From: Brachyspira hyodysenteriae ATCC 27164
GTDB taxonomy: Bacteria; Spirochaetota; Brachyspiria; Brachyspirales; Brachyspiraceae
NCBI RefSeq assembly: GCF_001676785.2
Contig: NZ_CP015910.2
Span: forward strand, 2,976,001-3,040,000
Reading direction: 5' to 3'
DNA: 64,000 bases
Shown here: piece after piece, positions 29,847 to 38,977 of the stretch
How positions within the stretch are numbered: the first letter of the stretch is position 1
How the letters are laid out: each line of letters opens with the position of its first letter
The notes under the pieces: generated by a model
Database searches by the model: none
What the model was told of the DNA's origin: nothing
What the model saw: the letters and a program-made list of their open reading frames with translations, nothing else
Translations under genes and position numbers: made by a program

Positions 29847-30791
29847 ATGAAAAGGATCATTGTAACAGGAGGAGCCGGTTTTCTAGGTTCTCATTTATGC
29901 GAAAGATTATTAAATGAAGGAAATTATGTAATATCTATAGATAATTTTTTTACAGGAAGCAAAGAAAACATTAAGCATTTATTAGATAATAAAAATTTTG
30001 AAAGCATAAGACATGACATAACAGAACCAATACATATAGAATGCGATGAAATTTATAATTTTGCCTGCCCTGCTTCGCCTATACATTATCAAAGAAATCC
30101 TATACATACTTTTAAAACAAGCGTTTTCGGTATACTCAATATGCTTAATTTAGCAAGAAACTGCAATGCTAGAATACTTCAGGCATCAACTAGCGAAGTT
30201 TATGGAGATCCTTTAGAACATCCTCAAAGAGAAAGCTATTGGGGACATGTTAATCCAAATGGTATAAGAAGCTGCTACGATGAGGGAAAAAGAAGTGCCG
30301 AAACTTTAATGATGGACTATCACAGAGAATATAACACAGATATAAAGATTATTAGAATATTTAATACTTATGGCCCTAGAATGAATGAATTTGATGGAAG
30401 AGTGGTTTCAAACTTTATTATACAGGCTCTAAAAAATATGCCGATAACAGTTTATGGAGATGGAAGCCAAACAAGAAGTTTCTGTTATTGTGATGATTTA
30501 ATAGAAGGAGCAGTAAAAATGATGAACTCTGAAAACTTTATAGGACCTGTAAATTTGGGAAATACAGCAGAAATGACAGTTTTAGAATTTGCTCAAAAGA
30601 TTATAGAAATGACAAATTCAAAGTCAGAAATTGTTTATAAAGATCTTCCTAAAGATGATCCTATAAAAAGACAGCCTAATATCACTTTAGCTAAAGAAAA
30701 ACTTAATTGGCATCCTGAATATAAATTGGAAGACGGTTTAAAAAATACTATAGAATATTTCGACAATTATTTAAAAAGAAAATCATTATAG
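29847..30791 (+). CDS. UDP-glucuronate decarboxylase (UDP-xylose synthase) family
   Basis: A 314-residue extended short-chain dehydrogenase. The NAD motif is [15 protein letters not shown] and the catalytic pair is in [13 protein letters not shown] (Y-x3-K), with STSEVYGDP and the substrate-binding [19 protein letters not shown]. The YDEGKR form and the overall pattern match UXS, which turns UDP-glucuronate into UDP-xylose via UDP-4-ketoxylose for surface polysaccharide. The related dTDP-glucose dehydratases have YSASKA instead. AAGGA precedes the ATG. It stands alone, without other sugar genes beside it. Confidence 0.88.
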   Translation: MKRIIVTGGAGFLGSHLCERLLNEGNYVISIDNFFTGSKENIKHLLDNKNFESIRHDITEPIHIECDEIYNFACPASPIHYQRNPIHTFKTSVFGILNMLNLARNCNARILQASTSEVYGDPLEHPQRESYWGHVNPNGIRSCYDEGKRSAETLMMDYHREYNTDIKIIRIFNTYGPRMNEFDGRVVSNFIIQALKNMPITVYGDGSQTRSFCYCDDLIEGAVKMMNSENFIGPVNLGNTAEMTVLEFAQKIIEMTNSKSEIVYKDLPKDDPIKRQPNITLAKEKLNWHPEYKLEDGLKNTIEYFDNYLKRKSL

Positions 30792-30840
30792 TATAAATAA
30801 TTACATCTATAGTAATGTAAAAATTTTTGTAATTTTTTAA

Positions 30841-30907
30841 AATAAATTTTCACTTTTTCATAAAAATATTATATTTAATATACATAGAAAATAAAGGAAA
30901 TAAAAAA
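30841..30907 (+). promoter_or_regulatory. Leader and promoter block shared with 31823-31889
   Basis: About 65 bases upstream of the first lipoprotein gene recur almost unchanged upstream of the second. Within the block TTTCAT, 17 bases and TATACA could act as a promoter. AAAGGAAA is the ribosome binding site. Confidence 0.6.
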
Positions 30908-31423
30908 ATGAAGATAAAAATATTATTAACAGTAATATTAATTTTATTTGCTGTATCATGTGCTAAAAATAACCCATCAAACCCTATACAAAATAATAAT
31001 AAAAGCAATTCTATAATCGGATATAATAATGGTGAAAATGGAAAAATAAATAATTATGGTGATAAAGTATCTATTGATTCATTAGATGGTATTGTAGAAT
31101 ACGGCGGAAAAGGACAATTAAATATTAAGTGGTTAGATGGAATTCATGCTGAAGGTCCTGAAGATATACAGGTATATGTAGATATTTATGAAGAAGATAA
31201 AATAGCTAGAGTACATGCTGGAGGTCTTTTTAATTTTGATAATATTAAGTTAGATAATAATAAAAATACATATTATTCAAGTGATGATAAAGGCAATTAT
31301 ACATTAACAATGAGATTTGGAAAGGATTCTATAACAGACTTTCAGGTTATAATATATTTTAACGGTGATAATTACAAATATTACGTTACAGCTGATAAAT
31401 TAGATAAAATTATTAGAAATTAA
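30908..31423 (+). CDS. Small lipoprotein, first of a duplicated pair
   Basis: 171 residues with a lipoprotein signal (KILLTVILILFAVSC) and an Asn-rich linker after the acylated cysteine. The mature domain is mostly beta-strand (YVDIYEEDKIARVHAGGLF, YTLTMRFGKDSITDFQVIIY). The signal peptide, the leader and the C-terminal pattern (YTL-M-G-S-ITDF) match the gene at 31890, so the two derive from a duplication and then diverged in the middle. Outer-envelope location is likely. Function is unknown. Confidence 0.75.
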   Translation: MKIKILLTVILILFAVSCAKNNPSNPIQNNNKSNSIIGYNNGENGKINNYGDKVSIDSLDGIVEYGGKGQLNIKWLDGIHAEGPEDIQVYVDIYEEDKIARVHAGGLFNFDNIKLDNNKNTYYSSDDKGNYTLTMRFGKDSITDFQVIIYFNGDNYKYYVTADKLDKIIRN

Positions 31424-31444
31424 TTATAATAGAAAATTAATTAA

Positions 31445-31480
31445 AATAGGCTTTATATTTATTATAGAGCCTATTTTTTA
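31445..31480 (+). terminator. Terminator of the first lipoprotein gene
   Basis: The AATAGGCTTTATA / TATAGAGCCTATT stem (one wobble) is followed by TTTTTA. A weaker GCCCGCATTA / TAATGTAGGC hairpin follows at 31562-31585. The remaining bases up to 31820 are AT-rich with no gene seen. Confidence 0.8.
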
Positions 31481-31822
31481 TATACATCTATAAAAATAGA
31501 ATGTATTAAAATATAATAGTTAAAAATATTTTCTATTATATAAATTATAGAATATTATGAAGCCCGCATTATTTTAATGTAGGCTCCTTTATTATTTTAA
31601 ATAATATGTATTATTTGTACTATAAACTTTTATTTTGGTAAATAATTTAATTTTTTATTTTTTATATTTTTATAATTATTTTACTATTATTACAGTTTTT
31701 TTACATTTTAGTAAATATTTATCATATTAATATTATATTAATCTAATAAATTTTATAAACTATATAAGTTTTTAATATATTATGTAAATATATTTTTATT
31801 TACTGCATTTATAAAAATAAGA

Positions 31823-31889
31823 AATAAATTTTCACTTTTTCATAAAAATGTTATATTTAATATACATAGAAAATAAAGGAAAATAAAAA
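31823..31889 (+). promoter_or_regulatory. Second copy of the shared lipoprotein leader
   Basis: The sequence from AATAAATTTTCAC to the start codon repeats that at 30841-30907 with only one or two changes. This is evidence that promoter and gene were duplicated together. Confidence 0.6.
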
Positions 31890-32360
31890 ATGAAGACAAA
31901 AATATTGTTAATAGTAATGGTAATTCTATTTGCTGTATCATGTGCAAATAATAATCCTGCTAATCCGGTTTCATCTTCTAATAATCTAGGAAATACATCA
32001 GGAACAGTAAATAAATCAAATAATAATATTAAAGATGATATTATTATAGAAGGTGGTGAACCTGTTAAGTATAAATTAAATGTTACTTATATAGTAGAAA
32101 ATTTAGATACAGTTGGCAGATCAGGAGAAAAAATGGATATATATATAGATATCTATGAAGATAGTAATGATATTTTAATGCGTATACCTAGAGGAGTTGC
32201 CTTTCATAATGTAAAAAAATCTAATGGTAAATATGAAGGAACTTTAAAAAATTCAAATGGAACATATATATTATCAATGACAGTTTCTGGAGGTTATATA
32301 ACAGATTTTAATCTCACAATACATGGTGATATGGAAAAATATTATTATAAATTACAATAG
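31890..32360 (+). CDS. Small lipoprotein, second of a duplicated pair
   Basis: 156 residues. The signal peptide KILLIVMVILFAVSC differs at few positions from that of the upstream paralogue. The mature part keeps YIDIYED and YILSMTVSGGYITDFNLTIH, aligned with the corresponding region of the first copy. It has its own near-identical promoter block and its own terminator, so the pair is two separate transcription units. Function is unknown. Confidence 0.75.
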   Translation: MKTKILLIVMVILFAVSCANNNPANPVSSSNNLGNTSGTVNKSNNNIKDDIIIEGGEPVKYKLNVTYIVENLDTVGRSGEKMDIYIDIYEDSNDILMRIPRGVAFHNVKKSNGKYEGTLKNSNGTYILSMTVSGGYITDFNLTIHGDMEKYYYKLQ

Positions 32361-32381
32361 ATGTTTTTAAACATTTGATTT

Positions 32382-32412
32382 AAAGAGGTATTTAATTATA
32401 CCTCTTTTTTTT
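32382..32412 (+). terminator. Terminator of the second lipoprotein gene
   Basis: The AAAGAGGTAT / ATACCTCTTT perfect stem has a 6-base loop and eight consecutive T residues. Confidence 0.85.
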
Positions 32413-32424
32413 AATAAAAAACAA

Positions 32425-32470
32425 TATACCCATATACCCTACTTGAATTTTATTAGAAATTTATTATAAT
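32425..32470 (+). promoter_or_regulatory. Promoter and possible operator of the copper ATPase gene
   Basis: TTGAAT (32443-32448), 16 bases and TATAAT (32465-32470) form a promoter. Just upstream, TATACCCA and TATACCCT (32425-32440) form a direct repeat of C-rich half-sites, rare in this AT-rich DNA. It may bind a metal-responsive regulator; which one is not known. Confidence 0.45.
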
Positions 32471-32542
32471 TATATTGTTAGACTATTGTAACATTTTATA
32501 AAAAATAGTAAAATGAAATATGTTTTATATAGGGGTTTATAT

Positions 32543-34819
32543 ATGAAAATGACTTTAAAAATAGGAGGCATGCATTGTGCCGCATGTTCTAGGGCTGTAG
32601 AAAGAGCATTGAAAAAAACAGAAGGCATAGAAGATGCCAATGTTAATATAGCTACAGAAAAGGCTGTATTCAATTATGATGATAAAAAACTTAAGTATGA
32701 TGATATAGTGAATGTTGTAGTTAAGGCGGGATATCAGGTTTTAGGTAAAGAGGAAGATCCTGCGGTTGTAAAGGCAAGAGAGATAAAAGATCAGAAAATA
32801 AGACTTATAGTATCAGCAATATTTTCTATACCTTTATTTTATATATCAATGGCGCCTATGGTAAGTTTTATTAAATTTCCAATACCTAGTTTTTTGGTGC
32901 ATCATATTAATCCTCAAGTTTTTTCTATAGTTGCAATATTTTTATGCGTACCTGTTATGATATCAGGATATAAATTTTATACATTAGGTTTTCCTGCACT
33001 TTTTAGAGGTTCTCCTAATATGGACTCACTTGTGGCAATAGGAACAACTGCCGCATTTACTTATAGTATTTATTCTACTGTTTTAGCATTTATGGGGCTT
33101 AATCCTCATGGGGAAAATCTTTATTATGAGTCAGCTGCAGTTATAATAACATTAGTACAGTTTGGAAAATATTTAGAGGCTAGAAGCAAAGGAAAAACAG
33201 GTGAGGCAATAAAAAAACTTATGGGACTTCAGCCTAAAACTGCCACTATAATAAAAGACGGAGAAGAAAAAGAGATAAAAATTGCAGATGTAAAAGTTGA
33301 TGATATAGTATTAGTTCGCCCGGGTGAAAAAATTCCTGTTGATGGAGTAATTATAGAAGGATACAGCAGTGTTGATGAATCAATGCTTACAGGTGAGAGC
33401 ATCCCTGTTGAAAAGAGTGTCGGAGATAAAGTAGTTGGAGCTTCTATAAATAAAACAGGAAGTTTCAAATTCAAAGCTCAAAAAGTAGGAGCCGATACTG
33501 CATTAGCACAGATTATAAAACTTGTAGAAGATGCTCAGGGTTCAAAGGCTCCAATAGCACATATTGCAGATGTTGTTTCTTCATACTTTGTACCTGCAGT
33601 AATAACTATAGCTTTGATATCCGGTATAATTTGGTTTATAGCTCTTCATAATTTCGTATTCTCTTTAACAGTATTTGTATCAGTTCTAGTTATAGCTTGT
33701 CCTTGTGCTTTAGGACTTGCAACACCTACTGCAATAATGGTTGGTACAGGAAAAGGTGCTGAGCTTGGAATACTTTTTAAAAATGCTGAAGCATTAGAAG
33801 TTTCAGAAAAAATAAATGCTGTAATGTTTGATAAAACAGGTACTCTTACAGAGGGTAAGCCTTATGTTACAGATATTATTTCTGATTATAAAGACAAACT
33901 TCTTTTAATAGCTGCAAGTGCTGAAAATGGAAGCGAACACCCTTTAGGCGAGGCGATAGTAAGAGAAGCAAAAGAAAAAAATATAAAACTTCTTAATATA
34001 GAAAATTTCGAAGCCATAGCTGGTTTCGGAATAGAAGTATTCATTGATAACAAAAAAGTTTTAATGGGTAATGACAAACTAATGAATAAAGAAAATATCA
34101 ATACAGAAAATTATAATTCATATATGGATAAACTTTCAAAAGAAGGTAAAACTCCTATGTATGTTTCCTATGACAATAAACTTTTAGGAATAATCGCAGT
34201 TGCTGACAAATTAAAAAAAGAAAGCATTGAGGCAATAAACAGACTTCACAAGCTAGGAATAAAAACTGCAATGATTACAGGAGATAACAAAAACACAGCA
34301 AATTCAGTTGCAAAAGAAGCTGGCATTGATATTGTATTTGCAGAAGTACTTCCAGAAGAAAAATCTAATGAAGTAAAAAAACTTCAGGATCAAGGCTTAA
34401 CTGTTGCTATGGTAGGCGACGGTATAAATGATGCCCCTGCCCTAACCCAAGCGAATGTTGGAATAGCTATTGGAAGCGGTACTGATGTTGCTATAGAAAG
34501 TGCTGACATAGTATTAGTAAAATCAAATACAAATGATGTTGTAACTGCAATAGAATTAAGCAAGGTAACTATGAGAGATATAAAACAAAATTTATTCTGG
34601 GCTTTTTGCTACAATGTTATAGGCATACCTATTGCGGCAGGAGTTTTGCATGTATTTAGAGAGCCTTTAATAGCTTCTTCTATAGGAGGTTTTTTAACTG
34701 CTATTATGGGTAAGGATTTACTTTTGAATCCTATATTTGCTGCTCTTGCTATGAGTTTAAGTTCTGTTTCTGTTGTTACTAATGCTTTAAGATTAAACTT
34801 TTTCAAACCAAGCAAATAA
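32543..34819 (+). CDS. copA: Copper-exporting P1B-type ATPase
   Basis: Inner-membrane Cu(I) efflux pump of 758 residues. Order: one heavy-metal-binding domain (GMHCAAC, C12 and C15), membrane helices, the actuator TGES loop, the ion-binding CPC of CPCALG (C386, C388), the phosphorylation motif DKTGTLTEG (D430), SEHPLGEAI with the nucleotide-binding [10 protein letters not shown], and C-terminal helices ending in [15 protein letters not shown], typical of Cu(I) pumps. The start at 32543 has AGGGG 7 bases upstream. An ATG at 32513 lacks one. No chaperone or regulator gene lies beside it. Confidence 0.95.
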   Translation: MKMTLKIGGMHCAACSRAVERALKKTEGIEDANVNIATEKAVFNYDDKKLKYDDIVNVVVKAGYQVLGKEEDPAVVKAREIKDQKIRLIVSAIFSIPLFYISMAPMVSFIKFPIPSFLVHHINPQVFSIVAIFLCVPVMISGYKFYTLGFPALFRGSPNMDSLVAIGTTAAFTYSIYSTVLAFMGLNPHGENLYYESAAVIITLVQFGKYLEARSKGKTGEAIKKLMGLQPKTATIIKDGEEKEIKIADVKVDDIVLVRPGEKIPVDGVIIEGYSSVDESMLTGESIPVEKSVGDKVVGASINKTGSFKFKAQKVGADTALAQIIKLVEDAQGSKAPIAHIADVVSSYFVPAVITIALISGIIWFIALHNFVFSLTVFVSVLVIACPCALGLATPTAIMVGTGKGAELGILFKNAEALEVSEKINAVMFDKTGTLTEGKPYVTDIISDYKDKLLLIAASAENGSEHPLGEAIVREAKEKNIKLLNIENFEAIAGFGIEVFIDNKKVLMGNDKLMNKENINTENYNSYMDKLSKEGKTPMYVSYDNKLLGIIAVADKLKKESIEAINRLHKLGIKTAMITGDNKNTANSVAKEAGIDIVFAEVLPEEKSNEVKKLQDQGLTVAMVGDGINDAPALTQANVGIAIGSGTDVAIESADIVLVKSNTNDVVTAIELSKVTMRDIKQNLFWAFCYNVIGIPIAAGVLHVFREPLIASSIGGFLTAIMGKDLLLNPIFAALAMSLSSVSVVTNALRLNFFKPSK

Positions 34820-34867
34820 TTTTCATTTTTATTTATATACTAAGTTTTTAAAATCATATTTACTCAA

Positions 34868-34912
34868 AAGTCCATAGAAATTCAAAATTAAATTTCTACG
34901 GACTTCTTTTTT
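34868..34912 (+). terminator. Terminator of the copper ATPase gene
   Basis: The AAGTCCATAGAAATT / AATTTCTACGGACTT stem (one mismatch) is followed by CTTTTTT. Confidence 0.85.
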
Positions 34913-34922
34913 GCAATTTTAA

Positions 34923-35130
34923 AACGCATGCAGAATAAATCCAATAAGTAATAATAAGTTATAATTCAAGTTTTACTGAAAAATAAAATTCGATTTAACA
35001 TGCGTTAATTAAACGCTAAAAATTTAAATAGAACTTGGGCGGGGGCTGTAAATTCTAATTCAGCAATATAAATAATTTAAATCATAATTTTAAGTAAGCA
35101 AAAAATATAAAAGGGCGGGGATTGTAAACT
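34923..35130 (+). repeat. Intergenic modular element, copy 8 (single plus-strand unit)
   Basis: The F module is at 34923-35006 with altered but still matching ends (AACGCATG ... CATGCGTT). GGGCGGGGG is at 35037 and GGGCGGGG at 35113, 76 bp apart. No mirrored half follows directly. Confidence 0.87.
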
Positions 35131-35274
35131 GTACTAAAATAATAAAACATATAAATTTTTTTACAAAAAAATAAATTATAGGAAACTTTTAACTAAATAA
35201 TTCGTCTAATAAAGTAAATAGCATGCTATATTATTTTGAGATTGACTAATTTTGTAATAGGGGGAAAATTATAG

Positions 35275-35937
35275 ATGAGAAGCAGAATTAAAATAGTTAT
35301 AGATATAATAATGACTGTTCTTTATTTCGTTTTGATGGGATATCATTTTACAGGACGAACTATACATGAATATTTAGGATTTTTGATTTTTACATTTTTT
35401 ATACTTCATAATGTAATGAATATTAATTGGTATAAAAATCTGCCTAAAGGAAAATATAATTTCAATAGATCTCTTAATACATTTATAAATGCAATGCTTT
35501 TTATATGTATGCTTGGATTAGTTGTAAGCGGAATATTATTTAATAGAGATTTAGTAGAATTTTTAAATCTAACTAATATCAAAGTATTTAATAAAAAGAT
35601 GCATATAGTTTGCAGCTATTGGGGATTTATATTGATGTCTGTACATTTAGGAATGCATTGGGGAATATTTATAAATATGAGTAAAAAAATTATAAATATA
35701 AAAAAACAAATATATATATTGATAGCTTTGATAATATCTGTATATGGAATAGTTTCTTTTATAAAAAGAGGTTTTTATATTAATATGTTTGTAATTGCCA
35801 AAGTTCCTAAAGCTGAAGAAGCTGCAGTATTTTTCTTTATGGATCATGTTGCTGTAATGGGAGTTTTTATATTCATTACTTATTACTTACATAGATTAAG
35901 CAATAAATTAAATAAGATGAGTATACAGCAAGGATAA
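35275..35937 (+). CDS. DUF4405-like membrane protein
   Basis: A 220-residue protein with about six membrane helices and conserved histidines within or near them (GYHFTG, TIHEYLG, FILHNVM, KKMHIVCSYWGF, SVHLGMHWG). This pattern resembles the DUF4405/cytochrome b561-like group, in which paired histidines could bind haem; haem binding is an inference. GGGG precedes the ATG. The gene is bounded on the left by a plus-strand unit and on the right by a minus-strand half unit of the repeat family. Confidence 0.75.
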   Translation: MRSRIKIVIDIIMTVLYFVLMGYHFTGRTIHEYLGFLIFTFFILHNVMNINWYKNLPKGKYNFNRSLNTFINAMLFICMLGLVVSGILFNRDLVEFLNLTNIKVFNKKMHIVCSYWGFILMSVHLGMHWGIFINMSKKIINIKKQIYILIALIISVYGIVSFIKRGFYINMFVIAKVPKAEEAAVFFFMDHVAVMGVFIFITYYLHRLSNKLNKMSIQQG

Positions 35938-35960
35938 TAACTTTATCTTTATAATTTTCA

Positions 35961-36105
35961 AAGTGCGGGAATAGATGTAATTAAGTTTAAAAATTTATTT
36001 ACATCCCCCGCCCTTTATACTTTATAATTTCCTATTAAATATTTATATTAATTTTCTTTATAGCGAATACATAAATATTAACACCCGCCCAAGCTTTTAT
36101 TATAT
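35961..36105 (-). repeat. Intergenic modular element, copy 9 (C-rich half without F)
   Basis: A degenerate second G-module (AAGTGCGGGAATAGATGTAA) leads into the centre, then TTACATCCCCCGCCCTTTA and ATTAACACCCGCCCAAGC. No F module follows. The rest of the 325-base gap up to 36262 holds only the metN leader. Confidence 0.82.
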
Positions 36106-36262
36106 TGACAATTTAATTAATGCAAATTCAATAATTATTTATTAATAAGTATTTTTTAATTAAACATTTTATTAGTATTGACAGATATATTTAAAAATAT
36201 ATAATTTATGAAATGAGTTTTATCTTTCAATAAATCCAACAATCTAATTTTCAGGATAATAG

Positions 36263-37315
36263 ATGATAGTTTTAGAAAATGTCAGTAAGGTATTTAAAAC
36301 TGCAAAAAATAAACAATTAAATGCAGTTAATAATGTATCTTTAAAAATAAACAAAGGTGAAATATACGGTATAATAGGTTTTTCAGGTGCCGGAAAATCA
36401 ACTTTAGTAAGATGCATAAACTTATTAGAAAGACCTACATCAGGAAAAGTTTATGTAGACGGAGTGGAATTAACATCTCTAAAGCCCAAAGAGCTTAGAG
36501 AAAAAAGAAAAAAAATGGGTATGATATTTCAGCAATTTAATTTATTCGGTTCAAGAACAGTATTTAAAAATGTTGCATACCCTTTAAGATACCGAGGACT
36601 TTCAAAAGAAGAAATTGAAAAAAAAGTAATGTCTCTGCTTGATCTTGTAGATATAAAAGAAAAGGCTTATGTTTATCCTTCTCAATTAAGCGGCGGACAA
36701 AAACAAAGAGTGGCAATTGCAAGAGCTTTAGCTAATGATCCGCAGATACTTTTATGCGATGAAGCTACGAGTGCATTAGATCCTCAGACAACATCTTCTA
36801 TATTAAAATTATTAAAAAAATTAAATGAAGAACTTGGAATAACTATAGTGGTAATAACTCATGAAATGAGCGTTGTAAAAGAACTATGTCATAGAGTTGC
36901 CGTTATGAGCAATGGTAATCTCATAGAAGAAGGAAATATATTTGAAGTATTCTCTCACCCTAAAAATCAAATCACTCAGGACTTTATAGATACTACTTCA
37001 AATGTATCTAAGATATATACACTTATAGAAGAAAAACATAATATAACTGAATTAAAAGCAGGCGAATGCATATTAAGATTAAAATATAAAAAAGACAGCG
37101 TTGGAGAGGCTTTAATATCTCATATTTCAAGGAAGTTTAATGTTGATGTTAATATAATATTTGGAAATGTTGAGCTTATAGATGAAAGCCTTTTGGGAGG
37201 ACTTGTTGTTATACTACATGAAAAAGAAAAACATGGCATAACAAAAGCTGTGGAATTTCTTCATGAACAAAATGTTGATGCAGAGGTGATAAAAGATGCA
37301 AGATTTACTGAATAA
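36263..37315 (+). CDS. metN: Methionine ABC transporter ATPase MetN
   Basis: A 350-residue ATPase of the MetNIQ importer. Walker A is GFSGAGKST, the signature LSGGQKQR, Walker B LLCDEATSALD and the switch His is in VITHEM. The C-terminal ~100 residues (from about 250) form the NIL regulatory domain, which senses internal methionine in E. coli MetN. AGGA precedes the ATG. It overlaps metI by 20 bases. First gene of the metN-metI-dehydrogenase-lipoprotein series. Confidence 0.95.
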   Translation: MIVLENVSKVFKTAKNKQLNAVNNVSLKINKGEIYGIIGFSGAGKSTLVRCINLLERPTSGKVYVDGVELTSLKPKELREKRKKMGMIFQQFNLFGSRTVFKNVAYPLRYRGLSKEEIEKKVMSLLDLVDIKEKAYVYPSQLSGGQKQRVAIARALANDPQILLCDEATSALDPQTTSSILKLLKKLNEELGITIVVITHEMSVVKELCHRVAVMSNGNLIEEGNIFEVFSHPKNQITQDFIDTTSNVSKIYTLIEEKHNITELKAGECILRLKYKKDSVGEALISHISRKFNVDVNIIFGNVELIDESLLGGLVVILHEKEKHGITKAVEFLHEQNVDAEVIKDARFTE

Positions 37316-37976
37316 TTTAATGCCTAATGTTATGGCTGATTTACCTAGACTTTATCAAAGTATAATACAAACTTTTGTAATGCTTTTATATTCAGGTATA
37401 ATATCATTTTTTATAGGCGGATTTTTAGGAGTGCTTTTAATAGTTACTAAAAGATTCGGTATAATGGAAAATATATTGGTATATGAAGTGCTAAGTAAAA
37501 TAATTAACTTTTTCAGAGCTATACCATTTATAATACTTCTTGCTATGTTAGTGCCTCTTACAAGATTTATAATGGGTACTGCAATAGGAGTAAAAGGAGC
37601 TATTATACCTTTAATATTTGGTACAGTACCTTTCTTTGCAAGACAAATAGAAAGTGCATTATCAGAAGTTAATCCAGGACTAGTAGAAGCGGCTCAGTCT
37701 ATGGGATCATCTCCTATAGCAATTATTTTCAGAGTATATTTAAAAGAAAGTATTGCCCCTATAGCAAGAGGTACTACTATAACAATAATTAGTTTAATAG
37801 GACTTACTGCTATGGCAGGAGCTGTAGGTGCAGGCGGACTTGGTACTTATGCTATACAATCAGGATATTATAGAAATAAATTAGATATTATATATGTGTC
37901 TGTAATACTTCTTGTAATACTCGTAGGTATTATACAGGCTGTAGGAAATTTTATAGTAAAAAAATCTACGCATTAA
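37296..37976 (+). CDS. metI: Methionine ABC transporter permease MetI
   Basis: A 226-residue permease with five predicted helices. The ABC-coupling EAA loop is EAAQSMGSSPIAIIFRVYLKE, and IGLTAMAGAVGAGGLG is the family signature before the last helices. It begins inside metN, with GAGGTGA 6 bases before its ATG, which indicates translational coupling. With MetN and one or more of the downstream lipoproteins it would import D- or L-methionine or related compounds. Confidence 0.95.
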   Translation: MQDLLNNLMPNVMADLPRLYQSIIQTFVMLLYSGIISFFIGGFLGVLLIVTKRFGIMENILVYEVLSKIINFFRAIPFIILLAMLVPLTRFIMGTAIGVKGAIIPLIFGTVPFFARQIESALSEVNPGLVEAAQSMGSSPIAIIFRVYLKESIAPIARGTTITIISLIGLTAMAGAVGAGGLGTYAIQSGYYRNKLDIIYVSVILLVILVGIIQAVGNFIVKKSTH

Positions 37977-38002
37977 AAAATTATGATTAAGAGGAATTAT
38001 TT

Positions 38003-38959
38003 ATGGAAACTTTATTAAAAAGAAGAAAAGCTGTATTAATAGGAGCAGGACATGTAGGATCTCATGCCGGATATGCTTTAGCAGCTCAAGGTTTAGTTGA
38101 AGAAATTATTTATATAGATATAGATGAGAAAAAGGCATTAGCTCAGGCTTTAGATATATTCGATGCCACAGTTTATCTGCCACATAGAGTTGAAGTAAAA
38201 GCAGGAACTTATAAAGATATAGATGATGCTGATATAATGGTGGTATGTGCAGGTCCATTGCCTAATATGAATCAAACTAGAATGGATACTTTGGGTGCTA
38301 CTATAGAAGTTATGAAAGATATAACAATTAAAATAAAAAATACAAAGTTTTCAGGAATCATAATAAATATTTCTAATCCTGCTGATGTTATTACACATTA
38401 TATACAAAACAAATTGAATTATGATCCAAAAAGAATAATATCTACAAGCACCACATTAGATTCTGCCAGATTAAGAAGGGCTATATCTGAAGCGATTAAT
38501 GTTGATCAAAAGTCAATACATGCCTATGCTTTGGGTGAGCATGGAGAAAGTCAAATGGTTCCTTGGTCAGCTGTTACTATAGCAGGAAAGCCTTTATTTG
38601 AACTTATGAAAGAAAAAGAAAAGTATTCAAAACTCGATTTAAAAGAATTAGCTAACAAAGGAAGAAGAGGCGGATGGGATGTTTTAGAAGGTAAAGGCTC
38701 TACAGAGTTTGGAATAGGTACCGCTTTGGCTGAAGTGGCACGCGCTGTACTTTGCGATGAACATAGAGTTCTTCCTGTTTCAGTATATTTAGATGGAGAA
38801 TACGGACAAAATGATGTTTATGCTTCTGTTCCTGCTGTACTTGGAAGAAACGGGGTTGAAGAGATAATAGAAATAAAAATGAATGATGATGAGAAAAAAT
38901 TATTTGATGAATCATGCAATGTTATGAAAAAGAATTATGAATTATCTTTGAATATGTGA
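38003..38959 (+). CDS. LDH-family L-2-hydroxyacid dehydrogenase of unclear specificity
   Basis: A 318-residue enzyme of the lactate/malate dehydrogenase superfamily, interconverting a 2-hydroxy acid and a 2-oxo acid with NAD(H). Visible are the nucleotide-binding GAGHVGS, the substrate-loop arginine in NQTRMDTL, the second arginine in TTLDSARLR, and catalytic His in GEHGESQ. At the specificity position six residues before the loop arginine it has Pro (AGPLPNMNQTR), where lactate dehydrogenases have Gln and malate dehydrogenases Arg. It sits inside a methionine-transport operon, 26 bases after metI and 18 before the first lipoprotein. Lactate remains possible. Confidence 0.85.
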   Translation: METLLKRRKAVLIGAGHVGSHAGYALAAQGLVEEIIYIDIDEKKALAQALDIFDATVYLPHRVEVKAGTYKDIDDADIMVVCAGPLPNMNQTRMDTLGATIEVMKDITIKIKNTKFSGIIINISNPADVITHYIQNKLNYDPKRIISTSTTLDSARLRRAISEAINVDQKSIHAYALGEHGESQMVPWSAVTIAGKPLFELMKEKEKYSKLDLKELANKGRRGGWDVLEGKGSTEFGIGTALAEVARAVLCDEHRVLPVSVYLDGEYGQNDVYASVPAVLGRNGVEEIIEIKMNDDEKKLFDESCNVMKKNYELSLNM

Positions 38960-38977
38960 TATAAAAATAATAATGCT

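Noticed and set aside
31562-31585. GCCCGCATTA/TAATGTAGGC hairpin as part of the repeat family
   Set aside because: It lacks the F ends and the paired G-tracts. It is better explained as a second weak terminator after the first lipoprotein gene.
36140-36262. SAM riboswitch or T-box before metN
   Set aside because: No conserved SAM-box or T-box core or terminator-antiterminator pair is visible in the short AT-rich leader.
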